From Alexandriicola marinus (GTDB taxonomy: Bacteria > Pseudomonadota > Alphaproteobacteria > Rhodobacterales > Rhodobacteraceae), in assembly GCF_004000435.1 (NCBI RefSeq), contig NZ_RBVZ01000008.1:1-64000 (forward strand): 64,000 nt of DNA, written 5' to 3'. Under the pieces are notes generated by a model, which ran no database searches, was not told the DNA's origin, and worked only from the letters and a program-made list of their open reading frames with translations. This document shows, in pieces, positions 1-8,706 of the stretch. A program made the translations under genes and the position numbers. Each line of letters opens with the position of its first letter. Position 1 is the first letter of the stretch.

Positions 1-2
1 TC

Positions 3-674
3 TTTGCCAGTGCCCAGCCCGACGCGATTTGGCTCTGCATGGAGCATGTGGGCGCCAGCTGGTCGGATATCGAACATCAGATCCGCGCGGCCCGCATCCA
101 CGACGTGGACACTGTCCTGCGCGTCGCGCGCGGCAGCTACAGCGATTATATCCGCGGGTTGGAACTCGATGCGACGGGGCTGATCGTGCCCCATGTGATG
201 AGTGTGGCCGACGCCATGACGGTGCGCGATTACACGAAATTCGCGCCGCTCGGCCGTCGCGCGGTGGATGGCGGCAACGCCGATGCTGGCTTCACCCGGG
301 TGGGCCTGCTGGACTACATGGCGCAGGCCAATGCCGAGCGTTTCGTCTGCCACCAGATCGAGGACCCGGAGGCGCTGGATGACCTCGAAGCCATCGCCGA
401 GATCGACGGCGTCGATTGCCTGTTCTTCGGGCCGGGGGATTACTCGGTCGCACTGGGCATTCCGGGGCAGATCGACCATCCCGACGTGCAGGCCGTTCGC
501 GAACGGGTCGCCACCATCGCGCGCAAGAACGGCAAGATCGCGGCCACAGTCTGTTCGCAGGCCAATATCCAGAGCTATGCGGATATGGGCTACAACTTCC
601 TCAACGTGGGTGCCGACGTGATCGCGCTGGTCAATTACGCCGACGCCGCAATGGCCGCTTTCGGGGATCTCTAG
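3..674 (+). CDS. HpcH/HpaI-family aldolase (5' end cut by window)
   Basis: The frame is open from base 3 to a TAG at 672-674, so the N-terminus lies outside the window. The protein resembles HpcH/HpaI class II aldolases (pyruvate/2-keto-3-deoxy acid aldolases). It has an ExH-like segment near the visible start (WLCMEH), a central region ending in GLLDYMAQAN, the IEDPEALDDLEAI segment and the FFGPGDYS motif of this family. Such enzymes cleave 2-keto-3-deoxy or 2-keto-4-hydroxy acids to pyruvate plus an aldehyde, using a divalent metal. Its stop overlaps the GTG of the next gene by one base, so the two are translationally coupled. The substrate cannot be told from sequence; the amino-sugar genes around it suggest a sugar-acid. 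Confidence 0.85.
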   Translation, partial: FASAQPDAIWLCMEHVGASWSDIEHQIRAARIHDVDTVLRVARGSYSDYIRGLELDATGLIVPHVMSVADAMTVRDYTKFAPLGRRAVDGGNADAGFTRVGLLDYMAQANAERFVCHQIEDPEALDDLEAIAEIDGVDCLFFGPGDYSVALGIPGQIDHPDVQAVRERVATIARKNGKIAATVCSQANIQSYADMGYNFLNVGADVIALVNYADAAMAAFGDL

Positions 675-1954
675 TGGATATCGCAGCGCTGTCAGACACG
701 ATCCTTGACGGACGGACCAAGGGCATTCCGGCCAATGCAGCGCCGTTCCGGCTTGGCGATATCGCGGCGCAGGGCTGGAATGTCATGGCCGAGGACATGC
801 CCCTGCCTCTGATGCTGCTCCGCCGGTCGAACCTCGATCACAATGCCCGCGTCTTCGCAGAGTATCTTGCGGCCAACGACCTGTCGCTTGCGCCGCATGG
901 CAAGACGACGATGTCACCGCAGATCTTCGACGAACAGCTCAAGTCCGGCGCATGGGGGATCACGGCGGCCACGGTGCAGCAGGCGCGCGTCATGCAGCAT
1001 CACGGCGTGGACCGCATCATCATGGCCAACCAGCTGATCGGACGCGCGGCCGTGGCGGGCGTCGTGGCGATGCTGCGCGATGCACCGGCGCTCGACTTCT
1101 ATTGCTTTGTCGATTCGATCGCACAGCTGGACATCGTGGCCCGGCACCTTGCCGCCGACCCGCCCCCCCGGCCGATCCGCGTCCTGCTGGAGGTGGGCGT
1201 CGCGGGTGGCCGGACGGGTGTTCGCACACGGGCCGAAGCGCAGGCGCTGGCCCATGCGATCGCCGCCGCCGACATGCGCCACATCCGCTTTGGCGGTGTC
1301 GCCGCCTTCGAAGGCGTCGTGCCCGGTATCGCCGACAGTGACGCGCCGGTCCGGGACTATGCGCAGATGGTCACCGATATCGCGCAGGCCCTGCCCGGCT
1401 CATTGCTCGAAGGGCTGGAGGAATTCGTCCTGACGGGCGGCGGATCGGGCCATTTCGACATCATGGCAGACACTTTCGCCACCCTGAAACTTCCGATCCC
1501 GGTCCGGATCGTCCTGCGAAGCGGATGCTATGTCACCAACGATTCCGGCGCCTATTTCACCGCGCAGGAGGCCGCGCGGAAAGACCCCGCCCGAGGCTGG
1601 AAATCACAGCTGAAACCCGCGCTGGAAATCTGGGCCTATGTGCAGTCGCGCCCCGAACCGGGCCTTGCCCTTCTGACGATGGGCAAGCGCGACGCCCCCT
1701 ATGATGCGGGCCTGCCCGTCCCCTTTGCGCGCCATGTCCCCGGCACCGGCCCGGCCCCTGTCGGAGAGGCCGAGATCTTTGCCATGAACGACCAGCACGC
1801 ATTCGTCAGGCTGCCCGAGGGCAGCGACTGGGCGGTAGGCGACATGATCGGGTCGGGCATCTCGCATCCCTGCACCGCCTTTGACAAATGGCGGTTCCTG
1901 CCGGTGGTAAGCGACGACTACGACGTGACGGGCGGCGTGCTGACCGAATTCTAG
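674..1954 (+). CDS. PLP-dependent D-serine/D-threonine dehydratase-like enzyme (fold III)
   Basis: 426 aa from a GTG at 674 that overlaps the upstream TAG (TAGTG). It has the fold-type III alanine-racemase barrel of the DSD1/D-threonine aldolase family. The PLP lysine is probably K77 in the motif APHGKTTM, and the C-terminal domain has an H398-P-C400 pair matching the zinc ligands of eukaryotic-type D-serine dehydratases. Expected chemistry is PLP and zinc dependent elimination or retro-aldol cleavage of a D-3-hydroxyamino acid. The gene is tail-to-tail with a RidA gene, sharing CTAG at 1951-1954. RidA hydrolyses the enamine/imine released by such dehydratases, which supports a dehydratase role. 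The exact substrate is unknown. Confidence 0.8.
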   Translation: MDIAALSDTILDGRTKGIPANAAPFRLGDIAAQGWNVMAEDMPLPLMLLRRSNLDHNARVFAEYLAANDLSLAPHGKTTMSPQIFDEQLKSGAWGITAATVQQARVMQHHGVDRIIMANQLIGRAAVAGVVAMLRDAPALDFYCFVDSIAQLDIVARHLAADPPPRPIRVLLEVGVAGGRTGVRTRAEAQALAHAIAAADMRHIRFGGVAAFEGVVPGIADSDAPVRDYAQMVTDIAQALPGSLLEGLEEFVLTGGGSGHFDIMADTFATLKLPIPVRIVLRSGCYVTNDSGAYFTAQEAARKDPARGWKSQLKPALEIWAYVQSRPEPGLALLTMGKRDAPYDAGLPVPFARHVPGTGPAPVGEAEIFAMNDQHAFVRLPEGSDWAVGDMIGSGISHPCTAFDKWRFLPVVSDDYDVTGGVLTEF

Positions 1955-2349
1955 CTGCGGGCCGCGTCCTGCCTGCGGGTCGGGGCATAGGCCACGCAAT
2001 CCAGCTCGTATTTCAGCATGGTGCCCAGCACGCCGGTGATGGTCGTGCGGGTGGGGCGCGGTTCGGAGAAATACTCGGCATAGATGCGGTTGTGTTCGGC
2101 CACGTCATCGGGGCTGCCAAGATAGCACCGCACGTTGATCACGTGGTCGAGGCTCAGCCCTTCGGCCTGAAGGATAACTTCCATGTTCTCGATCGAGCGG
2201 CGCATCTCTTCTTCGAAGGTGCCGTTGATGATGTGGCCGTCCTCGCGATCGACCGACGCCTGACCCGAGACAAAGACGAGGTCGCCCGCCACGATGGCCG
2301 GGCTGAACGGCAGATTGGAGCGTGCCCCCTTGTCGACGATCTTCAGCAT
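1951..2349 (-). CDS. RidA/YjgF/YER057c/UK114 family enamine/imine deaminase
   Basis: 132 aa, the normal length for the family. The start is ATG at 2349 with an AGGAAAGGG-type ribosome site just upstream. Features are the N-terminal NLPFSPAIVAGDLVFVSGQ strand region, the NMEVILQAEGLSLDHVINV helix-strand, and a C-terminal RPTRTTITGV segment that carries the arginine binding the substrate carboxylate. RidA proteins hydrolyse reactive 2-aminoacrylate-like enamines to 2-keto acids and ammonia in the cytosol. It lies 19 bp after the GntR-type regulator on the same strand, so it is probably the last gene of the SDR-regulator-RidA unit. The convergent dehydratase-like gene could produce its substrate. 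Confidence 0.9.
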   Translation of the reverse strand: MLKIVDKGARSNLPFSPAIVAGDLVFVSGQASVDREDGHIINGTFEEEMRRSIENMEVILQAEGLSLDHVINVRCYLGSPDDVAEHNRIYAEYFSEPRPTRTTITGVLGTMLKYELDCVAYAPTRRQDAARS

Positions 2350-2368
2350 GTGATGGACCCTTTCCTGA

Positions 2369-3388
2369 TCATGTTCCGGCCGGCACGAACCGTACCTTGA
2401 AATCGTGAATGGCACCCCGGGCCTTCCGGTCCGCGAGGTTGCTGTAGATGATGGGCAGAACGGATTGCATCCATTCCGTCGAACTGACGACGAAGCCCGG
2501 CCCCGTCGCATCGAGGCCATAGGGATAGACCTGCGTCTCGGGGCGCACGGCAGTCCGGATCGCGGCCAGCCAGCCGGAATTGGCATAGCCCACGACAAGG
2601 TCCGGATCATGCGCGCGCATCGCATCAAGCACGGGCGCAAGGCCGCCCTCCACGTCTTCCTGGTTCACCTTGGCAAAGCTGGGCACGCAGTCGGGCCCGA
2701 ATTCGGCCGCCGCCTGAGTAAAGGCATCACGCCTGAGCCTCTGTTCGTTCGAGGAAATCGCGCTGTCGAGATACAGGACCCGCAGCGGCGCGCCGTTCAG
2801 GCTCTTGAACATGTCCTGAAAGGCCCGCGTGAAATCGAGCCGGTAGCTGTGCACCTTGGGATGGATCAGCGTCTGGTCGATCACGCTGATCTGGCTGGCC
2901 GTCTGATCGAGGAAATCCAGCTGCGTATCCCCGGTGATCGAGGTCAGCACGATCACGTCGAGCGCGTCCCAGACGGCCATCGGCATCTTCGTGTTCGTGA
3001 AACTGCCCAGGATGAACTCGTGACCGTCCGACACCACCGACCGTTCCAGCCCGACCACAAGGCGGGTGTAGAAATCGTTGTCGAAGATGCCGCCGCCCAC
3101 CACGTCGCGGTTATAGAAGAACCCGACCCTGTGATGCGCCTCGGCCCAGGGCGTGCGTTCCAGAAACGACCCCCGGCCGACTTGCCGGCGGATGATACCC
3201 TCGGCCTCGAGGTCCTTGAGCGTCTTGATCACGGTGATCAGGGAAAAGTCGCAGAAGCGCGAAATCTCGTTCTGGGATTCGATGCGATCACCGGTGCGTA
3301 GACCATTGGCCTTCCAGCGGTGAAACAGCATCTCCCTGAGTTGCAGGTGGCGTGGAACGAGTTCGGTCTTCACGTCGCGGGATCCCAT
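2369..3388 (-). CDS. GntR-family regulator with LacI/periplasmic-binding-like ligand domain
   Basis: 339 aa. Residues 1-80 form a GntR winged helix (LREMLFHRWKANGLRTGDRIESQ, then LKDLEAEGIIRRQVGRGSF, the typical wing). Residues from about 88 to the end look like a LacI/AraR-type sugar-binding domain, not an FadR or UTRA domain. This architecture is known from AraR-like repressors of sugar catabolism. The ATG lies inside the 3' end of the SDR gene (19 bp overlap), so the two are co-transcribed. The regulator probably controls the divergent units here, with the palindrome at 4159-4188 as the obvious operator; that link is inference. Confidence 0.85.
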   Translation of the reverse strand: MGSRDVKTELVPRHLQLREMLFHRWKANGLRTGDRIESQNEISRFCDFSLITVIKTLKDLEAEGIIRRQVGRGSFLERTPWAEAHHRVGFFYNRDVVGGGIFDNDFYTRLVVGLERSVVSDGHEFILGSFTNTKMPMAVWDALDVIVLTSITGDTQLDFLDQTASQISVIDQTLIHPKVHSYRLDFTRAFQDMFKSLNGAPLRVLYLDSAISSNEQRLRRDAFTQAAAEFGPDCVPSFAKVNQEDVEGGLAPVLDAMRAHDPDLVVGYANSGWLAAIRTAVRPETQVYPYGLDATGPGFVVSSTEWMQSVLPIIYSNLADRKARGAIHDFKVRFVPAGT

Positions 3389-4155
3389 GACATCTGCTGG
3401 GCCAGAATTCCGCCGTCCACATAAAGCATCTGGCCGGTAATGTAAGCGGCCTGCGGCGAGGCAAGGAAAACCGCGGCACCCGCGATATCCTCGGGCCGCC
3501 CGATCCGGCCCAGCGGGATTTGCGTGATGACCTTTTCGCGGACGCCGGGAACGGCCAGCCCCCCGGCCGTCAGCGGCGTGTCGACAAGGCCGGGGCCGAT
3601 CCCGTTGACCCGGATGCCGCGCCCGGCCAGCGTGACCGCCAGCGAGCGGATCATCATCAGAACCGCCCCTTTCGAGGTGTCATAGGCGACACTGTCCTTT
3701 TCGGCTGCGCGGGAATTCGTCGAACCGGTGCAGACGATCGACGGGTTGTCATGCGCCTCCGTCACCTGCGCGGCAAAGGCCTGTGCGGTAAGCATCGCGC
3801 CCCGGACATTGAGGTTATAGGTCCGGTCGATCCGGTCGGCGGTCAGATCGGCAAAGGCGGTGTCATAGAAACTGCCTGCGTTGCAGATCAGCGTATCGAT
3901 CCCGCCCAGCGCATCCATGGCTCCCGCCACGAGCGCCGCCGGCCCGTCCAACGTCGACAGATCGGCCTGCACATAATGGCATTCTGCCCCCTCAGGCATC
4001 CGGGCCAAAGCCCCGCCGTCCTGCGGCTCGTGGCTGTTGAGCGCAACACGCGCCCCATCCGCAGCAAAGGCCCGGGCGATGGCAAGCCCGATGCCCTGCG
4101 TCGCGCCCGTCACGCAAACACGCCTCGGGACGCGAAGAGAGAAGTCTTGTTCCAT
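3370..4155 (-). CDS. SDR-family NAD(P)-dependent oxidoreductase
   Basis: 261 aa classical short-chain dehydrogenase. It has the cofactor motif TGATQGIG (residues 16-23), NAG (92-94), catalytic S145, and Y158-x3-K162 (YDTSK). The C-terminal IGRPEDIAGAAVFLAS and YITGQMLYVDGG segments are typical of the FabG-like subgroup. It would oxidise or reduce a hydroxyl/keto group of a small substrate, perhaps a sugar or sugar acid given the neighbours. It heads the leftward unit SDR-regulator-RidA and starts four bases from the palindromic element shared with nagA. No residue lets the substrate be named. Confidence 0.9.
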   Translation of the reverse strand: MEQDFSLRVPRRVCVTGATQGIGLAIARAFAADGARVALNSHEPQDGGALARMPEGAECHYVQADLSTLDGPAALVAGAMDALGGIDTLICNAGSFYDTAFADLTADRIDRTYNLNVRGAMLTAQAFAAQVTEAHDNPSIVCTGSTNSRAAEKDSVAYDTSKGAVLMMIRSLAVTLAGRGIRVNGIGPGLVDTPLTAGGLAVPGVREKVITQIPLGRIGRPEDIAGAAVFLASPQAAYITGQMLYVDGGILAQQMSWDPAT

Positions 4156-4158
4156 CAG

Positions 4159-4188
4159 ATTAACCTGTTAATATAATAACATGGTAAT
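4159..4188. promoter_or_regulatory. Imperfect 30-bp palindrome between divergent SDR and nagA genes (operator candidate)
   Basis: AT-rich inverted repeat in otherwise GC-rich DNA. Left half is ATTAACCTGTTAATA and the right half is its imperfect reverse complement; 24 of the 30 positions are symmetrical. It fills the gap between the two divergent start codons (4155 and 4189). A repressor bound here would block both promoters. The GntR-type regulator at 2369-3388 is the natural partner, by inference. Confidence 0.6.
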
Positions 4189-5382
4189 ATGGATTTTGCG
4201 ATGAGTGTCAATCAACGCTGGTCGAATGTCTCGGTCGTAACGCCGGGCGGCATCCTGTCCAAAGACGTCATGATCGAAGGCGACCGCTTCGCGGGCTTTG
4301 CCGATCGGGGCGAGCCCGGCAGCGCGGACTGGCGGATGATCGACGGGGACGGCGCGGTCCTTTATCCCGGGATCATCGACCTGCTTCAGCACGGGATGTT
4401 CCGCCACCTTTACGGCGATGCCGAACCCGGCGCGGTCGACGAGGCCTCGCAATTCCTGCTGTCGTGCGGGGCCACGGCCTTTCTGCCTTCCTTCGGCTGC
4501 ACCAAATCGCCGCGCATGATGGAGGTTCTGGCCGAACTGGCGGCCCAGTGCCAGGGCGCGACCGGCGCGCGCGCTCTGGGTGTTCACAGCGAGGGGCCCT
4601 GCTTCGCCGATCCCGGCGCACACAACCCCGAGAATATCGTGGACCCGTCGATCCCGCTGGCCGAGGCAATGCTCGAGGCGGCGGACGGTATGCTTCTGGG
4701 CGTGACGCTTGCCCCCGAACGCCCGGGCGCCGAGGATTTCATCCGAAGGCTCAAGGCGCATGGCGTCTCGATCCATCTGGGCCATTCCTTCGCCGAGCCT
4801 CATGACGTGCCGCGCTATGTGTCATGGGGGATCGACGCGGCGACGCATATCTTCAACGCCATGCCGCCGAAACCCTATGGCGGGATGGGCATCCATCCCT
4901 ATTCCCTGCCCGATGCGCTGCTGGCAGAGCGCGATGTCGCGGTAGGGCTTATTTGTGATGGCATTCACACCGATCCGGGCTTCATCCGGCTTTTGGCGCA
5001 ATTGCCCGACACCCGTGTCTTCCTCGAAACCGACGCGATGAAATATGCGGGCGCCGAGGATATGGAGTTCGAATTCTATCCCGGCTACCGCGTCCGCAGC
5101 GTCAAGGGAAATGCCGTCCATGACGAGAACGGCGGCCTGTGCGGATCGTCGCTGACACCCGACGAGGCGATGGGGAATTTCATGACCCTTGGCGGGGCCG
5201 ATCTGGTCCGCACCAGCCATGCCACCAGCCTTGTCCCCGCCCGCGTCATCGGGCGCGAGGCGGATATGGGCAGCATCGCGCCCGGCAAGCTCGCCGATTT
5301 CGTGGTTCTCGATCCGATCACCCACGCGGTGCGCGCCACCTATATCGGCGGGGTCGAGCGGTTCCGCGCAGGCCCCGCGTGA
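4189..5382 (+). CDS. nagA: N-acetylglucosamine-6-phosphate deacetylase-like amidohydrolase
   Basis: 397 aa amidohydrolase-superfamily protein close to NagA in length and motif order: PGIIDLLQHG (around 60-69), HSEGP (metal ligand E135), TLAPE, HLGHS (H199), THIFNAM (H220), CDGIH (H260) and ETDAM (catalytic D282). NagA removes the acetyl group from GlcNAc-6-P to give GlcN-6-P in the cytosol. The start is taken at 4189, directly against the palindrome; ATG 4201 is possible and neither has a clear ribosome site. The downstream sialidase-like gene starts inside its stop (GTGA). With NanE and the ROK kinase in this region it completes ManNAc-6-P to GlcN-6-P. A paralogue acting on a different N-acyl sugar cannot be excluded. 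Confidence 0.85.
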   Translation: MDFAMSVNQRWSNVSVVTPGGILSKDVMIEGDRFAGFADRGEPGSADWRMIDGDGAVLYPGIIDLLQHGMFRHLYGDAEPGAVDEASQFLLSCGATAFLPSFGCTKSPRMMEVLAELAAQCQGATGARALGVHSEGPCFADPGAHNPENIVDPSIPLAEAMLEAADGMLLGVTLAPERPGAEDFIRRLKAHGVSIHLGHSFAEPHDVPRYVSWGIDAATHIFNAMPPKPYGGMGIHPYSLPDALLAERDVAVGLICDGIHTDPGFIRLLAQLPDTRVFLETDAMKYAGAEDMEFEFYPGYRVRSVKGNAVHDENGGLCGSSLTPDEAMGNFMTLGGADLVRTSHATSLVPARVIGREADMGSIAPGKLADFVVLDPITHAVRATYIGGVERFRAGPA

Positions 5383-6506
5383 TCATCGCCGCGCGCGGCG
5401 TCCTGTCCCACGCCGAGGCGGGGACCGACCGCGCGATGCTGACCTTCCCATCCGTGACCGCGCTGGCCTCCGGCAGTCTGATCGCCACGCTGCGCGCGGG
5501 CGCGTCCAAGGACGATGCCGGCGAACGGATCGAGATCCATCGCGCGGCGTCCCGAGGGGACGCATGGTCAGGCCCGGTGGCCGTCCTGCCCGCACCTCAG
5601 ATCGACGGCAAGGCCGGCAGCCTCAAGCTTTGCTACCTGACCGAAACGACGCCCGGATCGCTTCTGGCCGCGGCGATGTGGGTCGACCGCCAAAGCCATC
5701 CCGACGCGCCCCTGTTCAATGCCGAGACGGATGGCTGCCTGCCCATGGCGATCCTGCTGGCCCGCAGCGATGATGATGGCCAGAGCTGGGGCCCGTGGCA
5801 AAGAGTGCCCCTGCCCGCCCGGCTTGGCCCGCCAAGCCTGACCGCCCCGATCCTTGTGCTGCCCGATGGCGGCCTTGTCATGAGCATCGAGACGAACAAG
5901 ACCTATGCCAATGCCGGACCATGGGACCAGCGGGCCGTGTTCCTGCGTTCCGGCGATGGCGGGGCCACATGGTCGGAGCCACGAACGGTGGCGCGTGATC
6001 CCTCGGGGCGGCTGTTCAACTGGGATATGCGTTGTGCCGTGCGGCCTGATGGCCGGATCGAGACCTTTGCCTGGACCTATGACACGAGTGCGGGGGCCTA
6101 TCTGGATATACACCGCAGAACCACGACCGCGGACGCAAGCGATGTCACGGAACCCGTCCCGCTTGGCTTCGCGGATCAGCCGGGGAGACCGGCGATCCTG
6201 CCCGATGGCCGGCTGGTGCTGCCTTACGTCGACCGGTTCGGCGCGGGGCAAATCTGTGCGCGCGTCGCCCATCGGCCGGACGGGGACTTCGGCGCCCCCA
6301 TCGTTCTGCACCGGCAGAAGGCCCAAACGGATGCCGCGTCCGCCGGGGAGGAAACCCTGAGCCAGATGTCGCAATGGAGCTATGGCCTGCCTTGGGCCGA
6401 GGTCCTGCCGGGCGGCGCGGTGCTGATCCTGTGGTATGCCGGCACGCCCGAGCGGATGGACATTCACTGGGCCCGGCTCAGCGACCCAGAACCCTCAGAG
6501 CGATAA
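5379..6506 (+). CDS. Sialidase-fold (BNR/Asp-box) protein, cytosolic
   Basis: 375 aa from GTG 5379, overlapping the nagA stop as GTGA. It is a six-bladed propeller type protein of the sialidase/neuraminidase superfamily. Two Asp-boxes are visible (SDDDGQSW and SGDGGATW), along with repeated LPDGxLV strand motifs. No signal peptide or membrane segment is present, so it should act in the cytosol, unlike secreted GH33 sialidases. Its partnership with nagA suggests hydrolysis or rearrangement of an imported glycoside. Catalytic residues of true sialidases (arginine triad, Tyr/Glu) could not be assigned by eye, so enzyme activity is unproven. Its 3' end overlaps the convergent MFS gene by 29 bp. 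Confidence 0.75.
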   Translation: MIIAARGVLSHAEAGTDRAMLTFPSVTALASGSLIATLRAGASKDDAGERIEIHRAASRGDAWSGPVAVLPAPQIDGKAGSLKLCYLTETTPGSLLAAAMWVDRQSHPDAPLFNAETDGCLPMAILLARSDDDGQSWGPWQRVPLPARLGPPSLTAPILVLPDGGLVMSIETNKTYANAGPWDQRAVFLRSGDGGATWSEPRTVARDPSGRLFNWDMRCAVRPDGRIETFAWTYDTSAGAYLDIHRRTTTADASDVTEPVPLGFADQPGRPAILPDGRLVLPYVDRFGAGQICARVAHRPDGDFGAPIVLHRQKAQTDAASAGEETLSQMSQWSYGLPWAEVLPGGAVLILWYAGTPERMDIHWARLSDPEPSER

Positions 6507-8706
6507 CGCCAAGCGCCACGACAAGGGCGGGATGCGGATCGCGAAGATCACCGACCTGCCGCAGGACCCGGGCCGCAGCCTGCGCATCCGGCCGCGCCAA
6601 GGCATCGAGATCGGGGGCAAGCCGGGTCAGGACCCTGAGCGCGGCGCCCGTCTTATCAGGATCATATTCGGCGGCCAGCGCGCGCAACTCCCGCGATGCG
6701 CTAGTGGGCAGGCGGCCCAGCTGAAGCAGGAGCCCCGGCACCGCAAGCCCCGGCTGCGCCTCTTCGCGCCGCCATTGATGGGCGAAGTCCTCTTCACAGC
6801 GCAGGATCTTGGTGATCGCCAGCAGGACCACCTTGCCGCGCGGCTCGGCCACCGGGGTCTCGATGTCGGCGGCCTGCGACAGGTAGAGCGCGACCAGACC
6901 CGTCAGGCTTTCGCGATCCTTCAGCTTGCCCAGCGCCGAGGCGGCGGCAAGCCTGCAATCCAGTTCGTCGTCACCGGCCAGCATCTCGCGGATGCGGGGC
7001 AGGCTTTGCGCGTGGCCCATTTCACCCAGCGCCCGTGCCGCGCTGGCGCGAAGCATGGGGTGTGCGTCGTCCAGCAGGGCGGCCACGCGCGGCGCGCTGC
7101 CGATTGCCCTCAGACGGCCCAGCGACCGAAGCGCCTCGTAGCGCAGCTCGACCAGGCCCTGATACTCCAGCACCTCTTCCAGCGCGCGCACGACCGCCGG
7201 ATGCCGCCCGATATGGCCAAGCGCGCTGATCGCCTCCTGCCGGACATCGAAACTGGGATCGCGCAGCGCCGCGATCAGCTCTTCCTTGGCCAGCGGGCTT
7301 CCGAGGCCGGAGAACCGGAACGCCAGATCGCGCCGCCTGTCTTCGGAGGTGCGGCTGGCATAGCGGTTGATCCCCCACAGCGCCTTCATCGGATTGCCGG
7401 TGGTGAAGTGGCCCACGAATTCGCGCACCGACAGGGCGCCCTCTTCCTGCAGCCTGCTGAAGGCGAGGATGGAGATCGCGGTCACGCAGGCGGCCAGCAC
7501 GAACAAGACCTCGAAATTGCCGAGGCCCAGCCCGAAGAGAACCGTCTCGCCAGGGCCGAGCCAGACCAGAAGATACCCCGCCGCAACCGTAGCAAGCCCC
7601 GCTGTCATCCCGTCGATGCTGTAGTGAAGCGCGGTATAGGCCTCTTTCGAGGCGGGCGGGATGACGTTGAGCATATAGACATGCGCAACCGCGATCCCCG
7701 CCTGAAACAGGAACCCGAAAAAGAAGAAGGCCGCCGGCACCAGCCACGCCAGTCCCGAGACCTGCAGTCCCAGAAACGGCAGCGCCAGCAGCAGAAGGAT
7801 CTGCCCCACCTGCAGCGCCGTCCGGATCGCGCGGGTGCCATAGCGATCGACGAACCAGCCGGCCGCCACGTTGCCGGCAGCCGAGCCCACCGGGATCAGC
7901 GCGACCTGAAGGACAAGCGCGCCCGAACTCAGCCCCAGCCGTTCGCGAAAGAACAGGATCAGGAACAGCCCGATGGCGGTTGCCACCAGCGCCTGCAAGG
8001 CCGAGGCGAACAGGAATAGGGCGAAGTTCCGGTCCCGCAGCGGCTCTGTCAGGCGGCCGCGCGGCGCTTGGCCTGCCTCGCCCGGATGGCCGCCGCGCAG
8101 ACCAAGGAGCATCAGCGCCCCCACAAGCCCCACGACGATGCCCACCACGAAGACCGGCATGAACCGATCGAGCCCGGTCTGCGCATCCAGCCACGACTGG
8201 ATCGCCCACGACACGCCCAGCGCCACCGGCACATAGATCAGCGCCATGCGGCCCGTGATCCGACCCCGGACGAACCGGGGCATGAATTCCTGGCTCCAGG
8301 GGACAAGGGCCGCCTCGGCAAGGCTGCGGCAGATCGCAAAGCCCAGCATCGCGGCAAGCAGGATCGCAAAGACGGCGTCGGGACTGGCGGCATAGGCCGG
8401 CGCCACGAGAAACAGGATCAGGAACAGATACCGCATCGACAGGGCCGTCGCGGCGACCCGGCGGCTTCCGAATTTCAGGATCAGCGGCAGAGCCAGAACA
8501 CCAAGCGCCTGAAAGAACGGCATGATCCCGGACAGAAGGCCGATGCGGTCCTCCCCCAGCCCCAGTTCGGCGGCGAAAAGGGTCAGCGGCGCGGTGACGG
8601 TGCACAGGACGGCCATCGCCGTCATCACCGTGGAGCCATAGAGCCATGGCAACCGGCGCAGCTTGTCGTAATCGCTCTGCCCCCGGGATGCCGCCTGCCC
8701 TGTCAC
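6478..8706 (-). CDS. MFS transporter fused to a C-terminal HEAT-repeat domain
   Basis: 742 aa. Roughly residues 1-430 form a major facilitator with about 12 hydrophobic helices and the loop motif DRYGTRAIR, a variant of the MFS motif. Residues about 470-640 contain HEAT-like helical repeats (RQEAISALGHIG, RYEALRSLGRL, RASAARALGEMG, RLAAASALGKL), followed by a further helical tail to 742. Typical MFS proteins are about 400 aa, so the extra 300 residues are unusual. It starts with GTG inside the stop of the upstream sialidase-like gene (GTGA overlap) and is the last gene of the NanE operon. It probably imports the glycoside or acid used by this cluster; the HEAT tail should be cytosolic and may dock a partner. 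Confidence 0.85.
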   Translation of the reverse strand: MTGQAASRGQSDYDKLRRLPWLYGSTVMTAMAVLCTVTAPLTLFAAELGLGEDRIGLLSGIMPFFQALGVLALPLILKFGSRRVAATALSMRYLFLILFLVAPAYAASPDAVFAILLAAMLGFAICRSLAEAALVPWSQEFMPRFVRGRITGRMALIYVPVALGVSWAIQSWLDAQTGLDRFMPVFVVGIVVGLVGALMLLGLRGGHPGEAGQAPRGRLTEPLRDRNFALFLFASALQALVATAIGLFLILFFRERLGLSSGALVLQVALIPVGSAAGNVAAGWFVDRYGTRAIRTALQVGQILLLLALPFLGLQVSGLAWLVPAAFFFFGFLFQAGIAVAHVYMLNVIPPASKEAYTALHYSIDGMTAGLATVAAGYLLVWLGPGETVLFGLGLGNFEVLFVLAACVTAISILAFSRLQEEGALSVREFVGHFTTGNPMKALWGINRYASRTSEDRRRDLAFRFSGLGSPLAKEELIAALRDPSFDVRQEAISALGHIGRHPAVVRALEEVLEYQGLVELRYEALRSLGRLRAIGSAPRVAALLDDAHPMLRASAARALGEMGHAQSLPRIREMLAGDDELDCRLAAASALGKLKDRESLTGLVALYLSQAADIETPVAEPRGKVVLLAITKILRCEEDFAHQWRREEAQPGLAVPGLLLQLGRLPTSASRELRALAAEYDPDKTGAALRVLTRLAPDLDALARPDAQAAARVLRQVGDLRDPHPALVVALGVIALRVLGR

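Noticed and set aside
1888-3301. Long rightward open frames opposite the RidA and GntR genes
   Set aside because: They lie antisense to well-supported genes, show no domain, and their length is explained by high GC.
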